Below are positions 12,026-23,923 of a stretch of 64,000 nt of DNA, piece after piece (within the stretch, counting starts at the first letter, position 1; the number at the start of each line of letters is the position of its first letter). The stretch lies in the NCBI RefSeq assembly GCF_002105155.1, contig NW_019028991.1, forward strand, positions 558,001 to 622,000, written 5' to 3'. A program made the position numbers and the translations under genes. The DNA is from Lobosporangium transversale (Eukaryota > Mortierellomycota > Mortierellomycetes > Mortierellales > Mortierellaceae). The notes under the pieces are model-generated. The model was not told where the DNA came from, did not search any database, and saw nothing but the letters and a program-made list of their open reading frames with translations.

Positions 12026-13135
12026 TTACTTTTTCCTAGGGCGTATAAACCCAGGAACAGGTGCATCCGGTCGTCCATACAGGAATGTTGCTAAGATTAC
12101 CACAAGTGTTCCAAGCTGAAATTGAATCGATGGTTCGAAATCAAAGAAATAAACGGAGATTATACCTGAGACGATAATTGACAAAGATGTTGCGAAGCCC
12201 TTCAGAATATTATCCGCATACTTGACTACGATTGCAACCAGCAAGCCTCCTAATGCTTGATTGACGATGACCATCCATGTAATAGCAGAGTACCCCTGGA
12301 GTATACCACCCTCATAGATTTTCTCCCGATCATAAAACATTGCTAGGAAACTGAACATCGATCCTGAAATCCCGAGTTGCAAGTTGCGCACCCACATGTC
12401 GGATTCACTGCCCTTTAAAATCCTTTCAAAATAGCAACCTGCAAAACCAGAAGAAACACAAGATGTCAATACGGCCAGTAGCCCAACTATAGGGTTCTGA
12501 CTGGTAATTATCTCATCTTCTCCAAAGGCACTGCTTAGAGAGCCGCTGGTCTTGTTCCTGTGATCGCTTGCTATAGCGTCAAGATACTCAGATTCAGCTC
12601 CACCGTCTCCAGAAGTGTCGGTTATCGCTGAGTTTTTCCCAGAGCCCACGTTCTGCAGTTGTACCAATGTAACTCCAACCATTAACAAGCAAAGCGAAAG
12701 CCATTTTTGCCGCGTTAGCCGCTTATTGAGCATCGCAACCGAAAACATAGCAGTGGAAAGGATTTTCATCTGATAGGTAACTTGAAAGGTGGCTGCCTCT
12801 AGATTAGACAAGGCAATGTAAAGAAGATTGTTCTGTAGCGCATACAATCCCGATGGTACCAGCATCTTGAGAATCTCCTGAGGTTGTTCCAAAATTTCCT
12901 TTTGGATAATGTAGGTGGTATGAGTGATTGACTTTGCTTTGAAGACAAGTATTATGAAACAAGTGCAAAGCTTGATAATCTCTGCAATAAAAACGGCAGT
13001 TGAGGCAAGGTACATAGGTTGATCTGGATCCACCGAGACTCGGGAGTAACGCATCATTAGAACCAAAACGCTATTCTGTAGCAGTAAGACAATCAACGAA
13101 AGATGTTTCATTGATATCCCGTAGGCAGCCGCCAT
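12026..13135 (-). CDS. Nucleotide-sugar transporter (UDP-galactose/UDP-GlcNAc, SLC35A type)
   Basis: Golgi membrane antiporter exchanging a UDP-sugar for UMP, feeding glycosylation and possibly wall synthesis. A single exon of 369 codons from MAAAYGISMKHLSL. I prefer this start to one 14 codons upstream because the family begins close to the first membrane segment (ISMKHLSLIVLLLQNSVLVL, then RYSR). About ten membrane segments are visible. The family motifs are YALQNNLLYIALSNL, QVTYQMKILSTA, SGFAGCYFERILKG and the highly conserved KYADNILKGFATS near the end. A hydrophilic loop of about 55 residues between GVTLVQL and NPIVGLLAV is longer than in animals and acid/Ser-rich. The C-terminus ends in RPRKK, a dibasic ER-exit or retrieval-type tail. 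Substrate cannot be decided from sequence; UDP-Gal and UDP-GlcNAc carriers share these motifs. Confidence 0.92.
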   Translation of the reverse strand: MAAAYGISMKHLSLIVLLLQNSVLVLMMRYSRVSVDPDQPMYLASTAVFIAEIIKLCTCFIILVFKAKSITHTTYIIQKEILEQPQEILKMLVPSGLYALQNNLLYIALSNLEAATFQVTYQMKILSTAMFSVAMLNKRLTRQKWLSLCLLMVGVTLVQLQNVGSGKNSAITDTSGDGGAESEYLDAIASDHRNKTSGSLSSAFGEDEIITSQNPIVGLLAVLTSCVSSGFAGCYFERILKGSESDMWVRNLQLGISGSMFSFLAMFYDREKIYEGGILQGYSAITWMVIVNQALGGLLVAIVVKYADNILKGFATSLSIIVSGIISVYFFDFEPSIQFQLGTLVVILATFLYGRPDAPVPGFIRPRKK

Positions 13136-13440
13136 GTCATCTATTGAATGTCCAAAACAAATACGGCAGTGATGCAATTAGAGGGTGAGTTCATGATGCT
13201 ATAATTTGCGATATTAGTCCGCATTCGTTATGTTTGAATGGACCCACAACGATATGTTAGTAGTGTAATGGTTAATGTCGTCTAGATACTCTGGATCCAA
13301 TAATGGGGATTTTATGAGAACTGAGGGTTGATTGCATGTATGTTAAAAAGCTGCTCTCTTTCATTATCGGAAGCCTTCTCCCCCATTGAGACTAAGTAGA
13401 TCAATATCATTCATTATCATACGTGGCTCATTGTCGCACT
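13136..13440. other. Intergenic region or downstream exon space
   Basis: Promoter region of the transporter and 3' end of the Ser-rich gene. No independent gene is seen. Confidence 0.4.
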
Positions 13441-14483
13441 ATTTCGACCTTCCATCCGAATTCCCACGAGCGTCGAGCAAGCTGAAGTAGCACCTCCTAG
13501 GGATAGGATCCGTTTGTTGTGAACTAAATAAAAAGAGACTTACGCCGTCCTAGTCCGCTCTGACGGTTTATTGTCGGCAGAGGCCCCAACTGTTTTTCGT
13601 TGCTCATGTATGGGTTTCGCCCAGTCTTCTTGGTTGAAAGGGACTTGAAAAGTGCCGGTGTTTGTGCGCCCGTATTTGTTTCAAATGAGTTTTCTGAAGC
13701 AGATTTTGCGATTGATGCTCCTGTCTCTCCATGAGCGTTTGATGATGCAGAAGGAGATATCATTACAGTGTCCGAAGGATGGTCCGAGGAGATCGAAGGC
13801 GAGAAAGACGATTTTAGCGGGGTGTGAGGTCGATACTGCAATGGGCTGCTGCCAATGTGTGTACTGAGGCTACCATTAGAAGGAGCTAGACTGGTTTGAC
13901 TTCCTGTAGAGTTGGTCCCTCCATTGCCGTAGATACTACTACTTGAATAGTGGACGGTCCCTGGGCTGTTTGGGATAGTGAAGTATTCTGCTCTGGCGCT
14001 CGAAGGAAAGACGATCCTTGTATGTGACGGCGTGCTAGTATTGCTGCTACTGTTTCTGGCCATAGCCAGAAGTGCGTCTTGTTTCATGGAATATAGACGT
14101 GCATCGCTTGAAGCTGAATCGCTTGAAGCTGAATCGCTTGAAGCTGAATCGCTTGAGGATTGTGTTCCATGTGTTGTGTCGCCCAGGGATGTTGTGGATG
14201 AGAAACCTTGATTTGAATGAGTGTGATGCTGTTGCGACAGGTCTAGCAAGATCTGATCAAGTGCAGCCGTGGATGGCGAGACAACTTGGAGCTCCGGGCT
14301 GCTGTTTGGTTGTTGCTCACACTGCAGCTGCTGTGGCTGTGTCTGTATTGGATGGAGTAGGCGCTGCGGAGACTGGGGCTGGGTATGGTCAATGTTGTTG
14401 CTCCGAGTGCGAGGCCGTGTGCTCCCTGTTGGAAGGTCAAGGTGGCTCTGAGGCTCCAAGGAGGAAGGAGATGCTCCAGACAT
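13441..14483 (-). CDS. Ser/Gln-rich low-complexity protein, function unknown
   Basis: I do not recognise this protein. The main exon runs from MSGASPSSLEPQSHLDLP to a strong splice donor (CGGC then GTAAGT) at about 13540. It encodes about 315 residues dominated by Ser, Thr, Gln, Asn and Pro, with no globular domain. A 15-bp tandem repeat encodes SSDSA units. Near the exon end is a basic motif, KTGRNPYMSNEKQLGPLPT, that looks more conserved. A short last exon after the acceptor at about 13475 would add some 20 residues and end at a TGA codon near 13441; this is tentative. A pyrimidine-rich acceptor just upstream of the chosen ATG (near 14525) suggests an additional 5' exon. It may be an intrinsically disordered regulator. 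Confidence 0.5.
14106..14156 (-). repeat. 15-bp tandem repeat (about 3.4 copies) encoding SSDSA
   Basis: Three perfect copies of a 15-base unit (GCTTGAAGCTGAATC on the plus strand) plus a partial fourth. The unit is a multiple of three, so copy-number change would keep the frame of the Ser-rich protein. Confidence 0.9.
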
Positions 14484-14871
14484 ATATAGCGCTGTAGACG
14501 GTTCTTGGTATGGAGCTACAGATGACTGGAAAAGAGAGAAAAGAAAGGCGGAGGAACAGGAAACAAGAAAAGATAGATTTATAAGAGAGTGATTTAATAA
14601 CAATAGAAAGAGAGAAGGCTTCGATGCATTTTTTTTTTTTTTGGTCTTAGTTACTCCACATTGCAACAGAGGGAAATTGCTTTACACTATCCCTAATCAG
14701 GGAAAGCGTGCATGCGTGTGCATACGGTCACCAAGCATCCTGGATCGCCGATACTCCTACAATGCTTACTCCTCATTGTGGGCTAATTCTAGGGATTTAC
14801 TCCATTCATAATATGCATAATCGTCTTTCATCTTTATTGTTATCAGTATGTAACCAAGATAACCCACACTT

Positions 14872-16530
14872 TTGAAAGTAAAAGAGTCGATCCCTCACAA
14901 TGTGGCAAGAAAGATGTCAATCCCAGAGATAAAAGGATCAGATGTGCATAATGTACCCCGAACATCTCACAGTTGTCTTGAATATCAGCACAATCCACTG
15001 CAACTTGAGATGAGTACTAGGGAAACGATTCCTAGCCGACCAACCTATGAAGGTACTCAGCTCGTTCCTGTGCCCCGGGGCGGTGATAAGCGAGCATTGA
15101 ACGATCTGGTATCTATGATTAGGAAATACCTCTAGGGTGTCATCTACCTTGCTTCTGAAATTCGGCATACATGTGATGGAGTCATTGCCATTTACTTCGA
15201 GCAACTATCAAGGAATGGCATCCAAAACAAAATAGGGAAGTGCTCGGACAGGTTCTGCCTTTAGGTGTCCCATGAGGATGTGTATCAGAATGATAATGAC
15301 CTATACTGACGGCTGGGGAAACCCTATAGCCATGTTTTTACAGACGTTTCACAATATGTGAACGATTGCAGATCTCTATCAAACACTAAATCCTCTGATG
15401 ATCTCAAGCTTCATCAGTAAAGTAAAAGACGTTTAGCCAATCATAGACTGCTCCAAGACCAGGAAAGAGATATCTCATCTAGCACCCACTTCCTTGAACG
15501 CTATTGTGATAGAGAGGGTAGCTGTAACGAAAGTCTATTCCAAGGAAAGGCCACAGAACCCTCCTGCGCAGGTACAATGCCCATGCTCATGGCTCGCTGG
15601 TATATGCACTTCTGCGTATCCAGTGAACGGTGCTAACACTATCAATACTTTCGTAGATTCGAATCCGAAAGAACAAAGGCCAGTCCCTTGCAGCTATACT
15701 TCGGGATTGACTCGACAGTTCCTGCGATCGAGGGTTTTTTGCTCCTCAACAAGGCTGCTGGCAATCGTCGGAAGATTACACCAATATCATCGATGGAAGA
15801 CAGATACATTCGTCGAGACCTGGTTGAAAAGCGCCGATTTGGAAGCGATGTGCCAAGGTATTGTCAGTCCAGCACTTTCAGGTATGCCCAAATCGAGACT
15901 TTCTTGAAACGGTATGTATATATGGCTTTCAAGTAAGGGGCCAGGACCAAATTTCTTACGGGTGTTGAAGGTTATGACAAGGAACAACCCAAGAAACAGC
16001 GATCATACAGGAATAGTACAATAAAAATGCATCTTCAAGAGACCAAAACCACTTAGATCTACAGGGACAAGACTTTTTGCCCGTCGATTGCTACAGACGC
16101 AGCGATATTCTTCGTGGGTCCATCAAGGTGGACGGCTTCCTCCACCAGCCTCTAGCCTACAAACAAAGGAGCTGAAAGCGGACAACTTAGACGACTGGAC
16201 AAAGGTAGGCTCTCTCCCCGCACCACTTCAATTCTCGCAGGCACAGACGACTTCCGGATCAAAGTGCTGTAGCTAGGTCTCAGGGAAGCGTTCATCGTTG
16301 GAGTATGTGTCTTATTGCCAGGGTCCATCCAGGCCAAGGAAGGCAGCGGCCATGTCAGCACGATATGGCCAACGTCATCCGCCATCATCTCATCCACCAA
16401 CAGTGGCCTTTGTACCTGCAGCTCAAGAACAGCCAAGGATAGTATTCTTAGATGAACAGCACTGGCCCTAGCAGTAACAGCACAGGCAGTGGTCGCAAGC
16501 GGCAATCGAGACAGGTGGCTCTGATATTAA
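14872..16530 (+). pseudogene. Long stop-interrupted reading frame (decayed gene, unknown)
   Basis: One plus-strand frame carries protein-like sequence over about 1.6 kb (roughly 550 codons) with only about ten internal stops and no obvious frameshift. A random frame of this composition should hold well over twenty. Stretches such as MEDRYIRRDLVEKRRFG and KRYVYMAFK look like former coding sequence. Stops are TAG, TAA and TGA, each one C-to-T change from CAG, CAA or CGA, which is compatible with point-mutation decay. I do not recognise the family. Competing frames on both strands (for example 15494-15907 plus and 16152-16505 minus) look less protein-like. The region separates the Ser-rich gene from ATG13. 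Confidence 0.33.
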
Positions 16531-16786
16531 AGTGTGAAACGCAATTAGAACCACCATTGTGCTGTTCCCTTTTTAACAAGGAATGACAATGTCATGCACC
16601 GGCTTTGTTGTACCACCTCTTAATATATTGAATTGTCCTCTTTCCTTCCATCTCCATATACCCTGACTCTATTCTTGCCCTTCGATGTCGCTCCATTAAC
16701 CATCTAGCTTCAAGTGACTGAAAAGAAAACGCGAGCGAAATTCTCCTAGGCCTGCGCCCCTCTTTTAGACCCAAACCATACCACTC

Positions 16787-19700
16787 ATGAATAGACACAC
16801 AAGCATTTCTTCATACTATCAGTCCAGCTCAAAACCAAACTCACTTGTTCCATTCTCTTCCGACACATCATCGTCACCGTCTAATTTATTACAGTCTCAG
16901 CGTCAACCGAGTCAGCAACCACCCCATCACCCCGCTCCAATGCAGCAACCTCCTCCACCACCAAGAAACCAAAAGACCGACCAGATCCTTCAGGTACTCT
17001 TGTACTGCTTGTTCTCTGGATCAGATATCAAAATCCAATCTATTAACACGCGCTCTTTGAACCATTTTTCGCCAGTACTTTTATGTAAAAGTCATCCAAA
17101 TTGTAGTTCTGGCTCGTGTGACACATCCGGATTATTATACTGGTAGCAACACACCTAGGAAAGGATCCTTGCGGGGTACACCATTAGTAAAAAAGACAAG
17201 CAAATGGGTAGGTCTAGTATAGGATGCTTTTGTTCATGTTCTATCTCACTGATACATGTGTTGACAGCTTTTATATCCTGAATAAACAGTTCAATTTGGA
17301 GCTAGAGGACCTAGATATTTACAAGGAAGATGCCAAATTCTGGAGGACGATTGCTATCACAGAGTCTCCGCCAGCCATGCTGGTTGAGCTGCTGTTAGAC
17401 ACTTCAGAGCTTTCATCAAATCAAATGTTAGTATTAGTGGACGAAAACAACCGTAAAAACAGGGTTGATATTGCAGGATCATCGACAGCTTCTACTCCGC
17501 TAGGCCAAACTAGAATGCGACGAAACATTATACTCGAATCTTGGTCCTTGTCACTCAGGTATTTGCACTATAGCTTGACGACCCTGGACCTCAGTGATGG
17601 ATTAAATTATTAATAGATGTAGCTTTTCTCCCTTTTAGTAATACTCCTCCAGAGCCTGTCCCAGAGCCACCTGTCGTGTATAAAAAGTCAATTATATTTT
17701 TCAGGTCATTATTTGCATACATGCGTCTCTTACCTGCCTATCAACTATATCGCCGTCTTCGGAAGCAGAACCACCCACTGAAAATTGGGTTTCGAGTTAG
17801 CAGAGGTCACAGTCCTGAAGAAAGTATATTTCGAGATTCCGAAATTGGGATTGGTAAGGATACTTGCGAAATGTCGCTTTCTGCCCACGCATGCTTTTCT
17901 ATTATTTGCTTCTAGTTGGCAACGTGATATACAGAGCGGTGCATAGAGTGTATCGTATACTCTTACTTTAATTGGACTTTGACGCTACAGTCGTTCGAAT
18001 TTTGTTCCGCTGAAGAGATGAAAAAATGGTAATATTTCGACATGGCAGTAACAGTATTTCCTTTTGGATTTTCATGATTTCATGGCCTCTTTTATCATAG
18101 AGGTACCATTGATCGAAGGAGAGACGCGGCCTAAGCTGGCAGAATATCGTTTTGGTCAAGTGGAGACATCTATTGGGTAAGACATTATTGTTTATTAGAC
18201 AGTAAGTAGTTAGCTTATTGATCAAGTCCAATTTATTTTATATTATTGATATCAAATTCATGGTCTATAGGGCATTTTCCCTTAAAGTCACTTATCGATG
18301 TAATTGCGAGTTTAATGTCGATGAATCTGAAGCTGTTTTGAGCTCCAGATTTATAGACATGGACGAAAATTACTTTACACCAACCGTTGCCACTCATTCA
18401 CAAGAGCCGCCTAGGTTGATGAGGCAGCCAAGCTTGGATGTAAGTTGTAACCCTAAACTCATCAGCTTTGTGCTCTGTAATAATGGGTTTTGGCTTTTAT
18501 TCAACTGGATCCCTGATATATTGGTGTCTTGTTTATATGTAGAATCCACAGCGCCGAGCACTGTCATCAGTACCTTTGGTACAAAGGCCTACTAGTGAAC
18601 TATACAGTTCGGGAACTTATTCTGATAACGCTGTTCCAAACTTTCGGCCTCGACGCAACAGCGCACAATCATTACAAATGCGGTCCGGTGAGAATTCGTC
18701 TTCGCAATCGTCAGTGTCGTCCCTAGGCACCCGTATGTCGCGGCGGGGCTCAAGTGGCGCCTCAGGAGGACTTATAGCTTCCATGGATCCTCAAAACCCC
18801 ACTGGTACTCCACCTTTTTCTTTAACGCACGGAGGACATGCTCTTGTGGCGAAGCATTATGTTGATCCTATAGCAGAAAGCCCTCCCTTCAAGATGGGGG
18901 TAAAGTACAATAGTAGTAAGACCTTTTGGAGCGTATCCGTTTGTTCATAGCTTCTAACCTTCAATGCTTTTGTTATCCTCCATAGGCAAGTCAACCTGAT
19001 AACCGTAGAAACCTCTCATCTACTTTCTCGCCGTTCAAATCACCTTCCTTGTCATCTTCACCTTCACCATCGTACCTTGAAGCATTACCATCCTCTCTTT
19101 CCTCAAAACCGTCTTCTATTCATCTAAATCGCTCTCCATCCTCCTCCTCTATGCATCGTGGACAGTCTTCTCAGCAAGGATCAGGATCACTCAGTTCAAT
19201 CCCAAAATCAGGCAGTATCTTGGCGGGAAATAACTCTGGAGCGTCGTTTAGCATCCCTAACGCAGGAGCCAATCTCTTGTCTACTTCAGCCAAGAGCAAT
19301 GCCTCCTCGACTTCTGCTCCTCGTGTAACATCAAGCTTCGGCCATCGTCATGATTCCTCCAGTCGTCGAGCATCAAGCGAGAGCTTGCCTAGTGGAAGAG
19401 GGAACCGCAATTCTATAATAGGCTCTTCTGTAAGCAAAAGTAAATGTTACAGATAACTTCTTGACAAGCAGCCAATTTATTACGTTCCTAATGTTGCTTC
19501 AAAACACACTTTTTGCTAGTCTCCATTCCAACTTACTCCGGACGATGACGATGTAAATGCTTTTGTGCAGATGCTAGCAGCGCCAGAGCCACTGAAGCTC
19601 TTTGGAAAAGCTGGGAACTCCAGCCTTGGGCCATCTTTTACGTCAGGAGATAGTCTTTCATTCTCAACGCTCAGAAACAGGACAGCGCTAGACCGATTTC

Positions 19701-21298
19701 AGCAACTTAAGCAGAGTAATGCCAATCTGTCAGACTCAATGTCTGCAAGCCAATTGATTACCAAGGAACAGCAGCAAGCGGGGTGTTCAACGCCTTTGGC
19801 AATCGCAACAGGACATCTCAATAGACAATCGGCTGTGAGTGATATGGGTCCCAATAGCTCCAGTGGTGCTCTGTTTAGTTCTTCGGCATCATCAAATGTA
19901 AATAGACATTCACAGTCATTCTCGCACCAGCCACCAACGCCCTCTCCTCTGCATTCTGAAATCCCAGTCCATCCCCAATCGAGTTCTCAGCCACTTCAAT
20001 CTCGGTCGACAGCCGGTTCAAACAGTAGCGGAATAAGGAGGCAGTCCTGGTTGATAGGAGGAAGCAGTAGTAGTGTTGGCAGCGCCAGTGGGCCTCAGCA
20101 AGACAATTATCTTAAGGGTCTCAATGTAGGCAGTATTGCTTTCCGACATGGAAGTCTGGATCAACGAAGGAGCATTTTAGATATGGAGGAAGCAATGGAT
20201 CGGATGACTGTCGCCACTCCGGAAGGCATCGCTTTTGGATCATTTCCAGAGGATGTCCATCATCAGCATTCTCTTTATTCCGCCCCATTAGATGCGGAAC
20301 GAGATAGGAAAAGCTTGGTTGCTAACATCTACCCAATCTTAGATTTACCTTTTGGGCCTGATCCAAGGCCGATTCCATCACATATGAGCGGAGAGATAAC
20401 CAATAGTAGTCGGCCTAATCGATTGCTACGGTTAAATAATGGATTGAATGGGACAGGCTTTACGTTACCAAGGCTTCGTACGCGCGCGCCAGATGATAAT
20501 GAGCCTCTGAATGAAGTGAACCCTACAGATATCGGCAGTAGCCAACGGGGCGAACGGGACAGTCATGGTGATGATGACGAGGATGAAGATGAAGAGGGTG
20601 ATATCCAAGAGATAGGATTGAGGGGTGATCGGAGCTATAAGCATGAAGCAAATACATGTATTAATGACGACGACGACATGCTGTTCATCATGAGCGAGCT
20701 AAGTCCCACTTCAAATTTTGGACAGGAGCCTATCATGACAGCGGTTGGCGGATCTCATGATCGAGCGATGCTTCCTTTAACAGGTGCTATGTTGAATTTG
20801 CGATCACAATCACAGTCTCCTTCCTTAGGGCCCCATGGCGGCTCTAGCAATGGGGGCACGCCTTCATCATCATCTCCTCACCTTCGGATCTTTGGCAGGA
20901 ATACAATCGGTCATAGTGGCAGCAATGTTGGTGCAGCAGAGAGTAACAACAACAATAGCGCCAGCAATAGGTCTGGCAGTGCTCACCATAGCCGAGTTGG
21001 TTCGAGTAGCGGAAGCAATACTAATAACCATAACAGTTTCGAAAACCTGGGCTTATTGCGTCGACCTGGATCAGGTTCGGGGTTTGTGGACGACTTCAAC
21101 TTGCCTTCAGCATCTTCAACGCCCCCGCCTTTCCCTGGATTTGTAGCTGGCGCAAGTATAGGTACATTTGATGCTGTATTAGAAGGGAGGCAGATGAGCC
21201 GTGGAGGCAGTGAGCGCGACATTGGTAGTGGTGCCAATAGTGGTGGCCACAACAGTTTCCATTCTGACTCTCGCGGAGGACGTATTGAAGGGTGGTAG
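16787..21298 (+). CDS. ATG13: Autophagy-related protein 13
   Basis: Regulatory subunit of the Atg1 kinase complex that starts autophagosome formation under TOR control. About nine exons. After a Ser/Pro/Gln-rich start, the HORMA domain is spread over exons 1-6: QYFYVKVIQIVVLARV, KWFNLELEDLDIYKEDAKFW, PPAMLVELLLDTSELSSNQ, LVLVDENNRKNRVD, then VVYKKSIIFFRSLFAYMRLLPAY, HPLKIGFRVSRG and AFSLKVTYRC with FIDMDENYF. The remaining 750 or so residues are disordered and Ser-rich, with an acidic DDDEDEDEEGDIQEIG patch and a DDDDMLFIMSEL motif matching the conserved C-terminal D-L-F-x-M-S element of fungal Atg13. Introns are joined by frame; one joins KMG to ASQPDN at about 18900-18985 and another precedes SPFQLTPDDDD. 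The long Ser-rich tail is expected to carry TORC1/PKA phosphosites and Atg17/Atg1 contacts. Confidence 0.93.
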
Positions 21299-21494
21299 AT
21301 TATCATCATTCAAATATCTATAACCTTAATATAATATTAGCTTTGTATAAAATCATATATTCCTTTATATCTTGAAATCAGGTTTTCTACAGAAGAATAA
21401 TGGTGCCACAGTCACGATGAAAGCTGCGAGATGATTGTTCTGATCATTTGAACACTTTGCTCCATTGCTTGCACCTTCATTTCCAATACACACA

Positions 21495-22584
21495 ATGAGA
21501 GCTGTGAGTATTTACTTTTTTGACTTGCAATAAACTTTGACAACTATTTTAAGAATTCACGGTCTTATAATAATACTGCGAATACATTTTTTTTGACAGG
21601 TACTACAAAGAGTCCTTCAAGCAAGTGTGGAAGGTGGGGATGGGGGCCAGTATAACGAGATATTATAATGGTTTATCAGTGATGAAGACTTTCATTTTTC
21701 ACTAATGTCCAATGTGTACCTGTAGTAAATGGTCAACAGATTTCAAGCATCAAGCAGGGTATCTGTGTCTTAGTTGGGCTTTCTGTCGATGATACGTCCG
21801 CAGATATTGACTTCATGGTGCGCAAGCTCCTTAATGTACGAGTGTTTGATTCCAACATGAATGCTCTAGCAGGAGCAACAACAAGTTTGCAGGACGAGAG
21901 TGCAGCACCAAAGATGTGGGCGAAGAGCGTCGTTGATATTGAGGGCGAAATTCTTTGTGGTAAAATATATATATATATATATATAAAGAGGACAGATGAG
22001 TTTAATGTTCTCGATTCTGATTTTGCTTGTTTTCTCAATGAACCACTAGTATCACAGTTCACGCTCTATGGCCAGGTTGTCAAGGGAAGCAAACCCGACT
22101 TTCATATGTCTATGAAATCAGAGACGTCTAAGCAAATGTATCACGACTTCTTGGATCGACTCAGGAAAGCATACAAAGCAGAGCGAATCAAAGGTAGGTT
22201 TAAATAAGAGTATCAACAATAGCAGCAATAAGAACAACGAAAAAGAGGCTGAAAAGTTTTGAGAAGGTGATTAGTTTTGTCCTTCTATTTACTTCTTGCC
22301 TCAATTAATGACTTATGTTCTATCCAGATGGAGAGTTTGGTGCGATGATGCTGGTCAACATTGCCAACGATGGGCCTGTAACATTGGAGCTGGATTCAAG
22401 GAAGTTTGAGTATATTCCTGTTACCAACCAGCCTTCTGCGCGGAGGATCAAAGGTTCCAAGGTTTTAAAAGCGACCAATTCGCAAAGCCCTATAGATGCG
22501 TCAGATAGCACGAGCGTCGTCAGCGTAATCAGCTCCGTGGACACAAAAGCTGAGGACATGGAAGAAAAGGCACCAGCTTCCTAA
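21495..22584 (+). CDS. DTD1: D-aminoacyl-tRNA deacylase (DTD)
   Basis: Hydrolyses D-amino acids from mischarged tRNA in the cytosol, a proofreading enzyme. Five exons, the first of only nine bases (MRA). The second adds VLQRVLQASVE, the third VNGQQISSIKQGICVLVGLS, the fourth VSQFTLYGQVVKGSKPDFH and the fifth DGEFGAMMLVNIANDGPVT. The SQFTL motif and the cross-subunit Gly-cisPro motif (NDGPVT) of the active site are both intact. Compared with animal or yeast DTD there is an insertion of about 20 residues (ALAGATTSLQDESAAP region) in the loop before MWAKSV, and a Ser/Lys-rich C-terminal extension of about 65 residues. The intron after ILC contains a (TA)n run at 21964-21983. The start is fixed by the universal MRAV(L/V)QRV N-terminus. 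Confidence 0.95.
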
Positions 22585-22868
22585 GGATAAGCTATCCTAT
22601 TCAGCGTTGGTGTGCGATGCGTCTATTTTATGGTTCCCACATTCAGAGCAAACATTTTATAGAAGTTTTACCTGCTTGAGGACAGGGTAGAGGATCACAC
22701 AGAATTAGATTTAGAAAATAAAATTTGGGTAACGTCAGCGTGTTAAAAGTGACTGGGAAAAACGCGTATACCTGTAGGTTTACGCATGCATTTAGTTATT
22801 CATTCCAACATTTCAGGGAACATTCAAACCACTCTTTTTCTTAAAAACATTCATAAACACATCTCATC

Positions 22869-23717
22869 ATGGTATGATGCTTGTTGAGGATCCAACCAAA
22901 CTATAAGAGCTTGGATAAAGGAATAATATTCTTCTTGTGATGTAAATACCTTGGATGTTAGGAAATCTAAGTTATGTCCTACTCTATTCAATTGTATCTC
23001 CAACTAGTCTCTTCGCCTCGCACCTTCAAGCAAACCCACTACTGCGGGATCTGCTTCAGTCTTCGACACATCCAACTCATATGGTCTTCACGATACAATG
23101 CGCTTTGGTATGAGGCAGATTGCAAGTGAAGTTACAGCCAAGCACCCTTTGGAGAACCGACTAGCTGAGGTACGACCAACGAAGAGATAAAATATGTATC
23201 TTTTTTTTTTTTTTTTTTTTTTTCAAATGATCTCTTCGACCTTGATCCATCGCTGTTAAAAAAACGACTCATGTTTGCGTGACTTACTAATGGCCTGTAA
23301 ATATACGACATTTGATGAATGGTTGAACTGCATTATGGTAGTGGGAGAATACACAAGAAGACCTCAAGATGAGCTTGGCCCGCAATATGTATGGAATGCA
23401 TGCACCTATTAAGATGGCCATGGAGCGTCAATTAGTCATCAAAGCCCGTGGGCCATCTATGCTGCCACAACGGTCAAATCTTGGATTGGATATTTTGATG
23501 GGCAAGGACGAGACAATTGACTTTGAAGACTTCTTGAATGGTAAGATGATGTGCCCAAAAAAAAAAAAAGAAAAAAAAAGAAGTCGCTCATTGGTATCTG
23601 TCGATGAACTAAGTTCTTTTTTTTTGTTCTATCTTTACAATAATAGTTCCCGAAATGTCGACAGAAATGGTGGATCCTCACACTATTATGGAACACCAGA
23701 TTGGCCTTCGCGTATAA
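22869..23717 (+). CDS. UMP1: Proteasome maturation factor UMP1/POMP
   Basis: Chaperone for 20S proteasome assembly, degraded on completion. The body is unmistakable: SYGLHDTMRFGMRQIASEV, HPLENRLAEWENTQEDLKM, RNMYGMHAPIKMAMERQLV, DILMGKDETIDFEDFLN and a C-terminus VPEMSTEMVDPHTIMEHQIG. About 140 residues, normal for the family. The first exon appears to be just the ATG codon: a GTATGA donor follows directly, and the acceptor before SLRLAPSSKPTTAGS at about 23008 restores the MSLR(L/I)xP start seen in fungal UMP1. Two further introns follow; the first holds a T-run of 22 bases and the second an A-rich tract. No other ATG in frame would give a sensible N-terminus. Confidence 0.92.
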
Positions 23718-23923
23718 AAAAATATTTAGAGGGGAATTGGTATTAACAAACCAAAGAGCGTCAATAGACAAGTAGCTGGGTCAGAGAAAAGGATTTTCTT
23801 CGTTTAAAGAATTCAATAAAAATGACTTTTAGTTCCAACACATTCTCGTGACCATGCGCACAAACCTACCAGTTGTCAGCTTTGTATGCTGCATCATTCT
23901 TTTTCACTCATTATTCATTCGCC

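Noticed and set aside
13136-14483. Fusion of the Ser-rich exon with the nucleotide-sugar transporter
   Set aside because: The transporter begins like its family at MAAAYGISMKHLSL, and a short in-frame last exon for the Ser-rich gene can be proposed.
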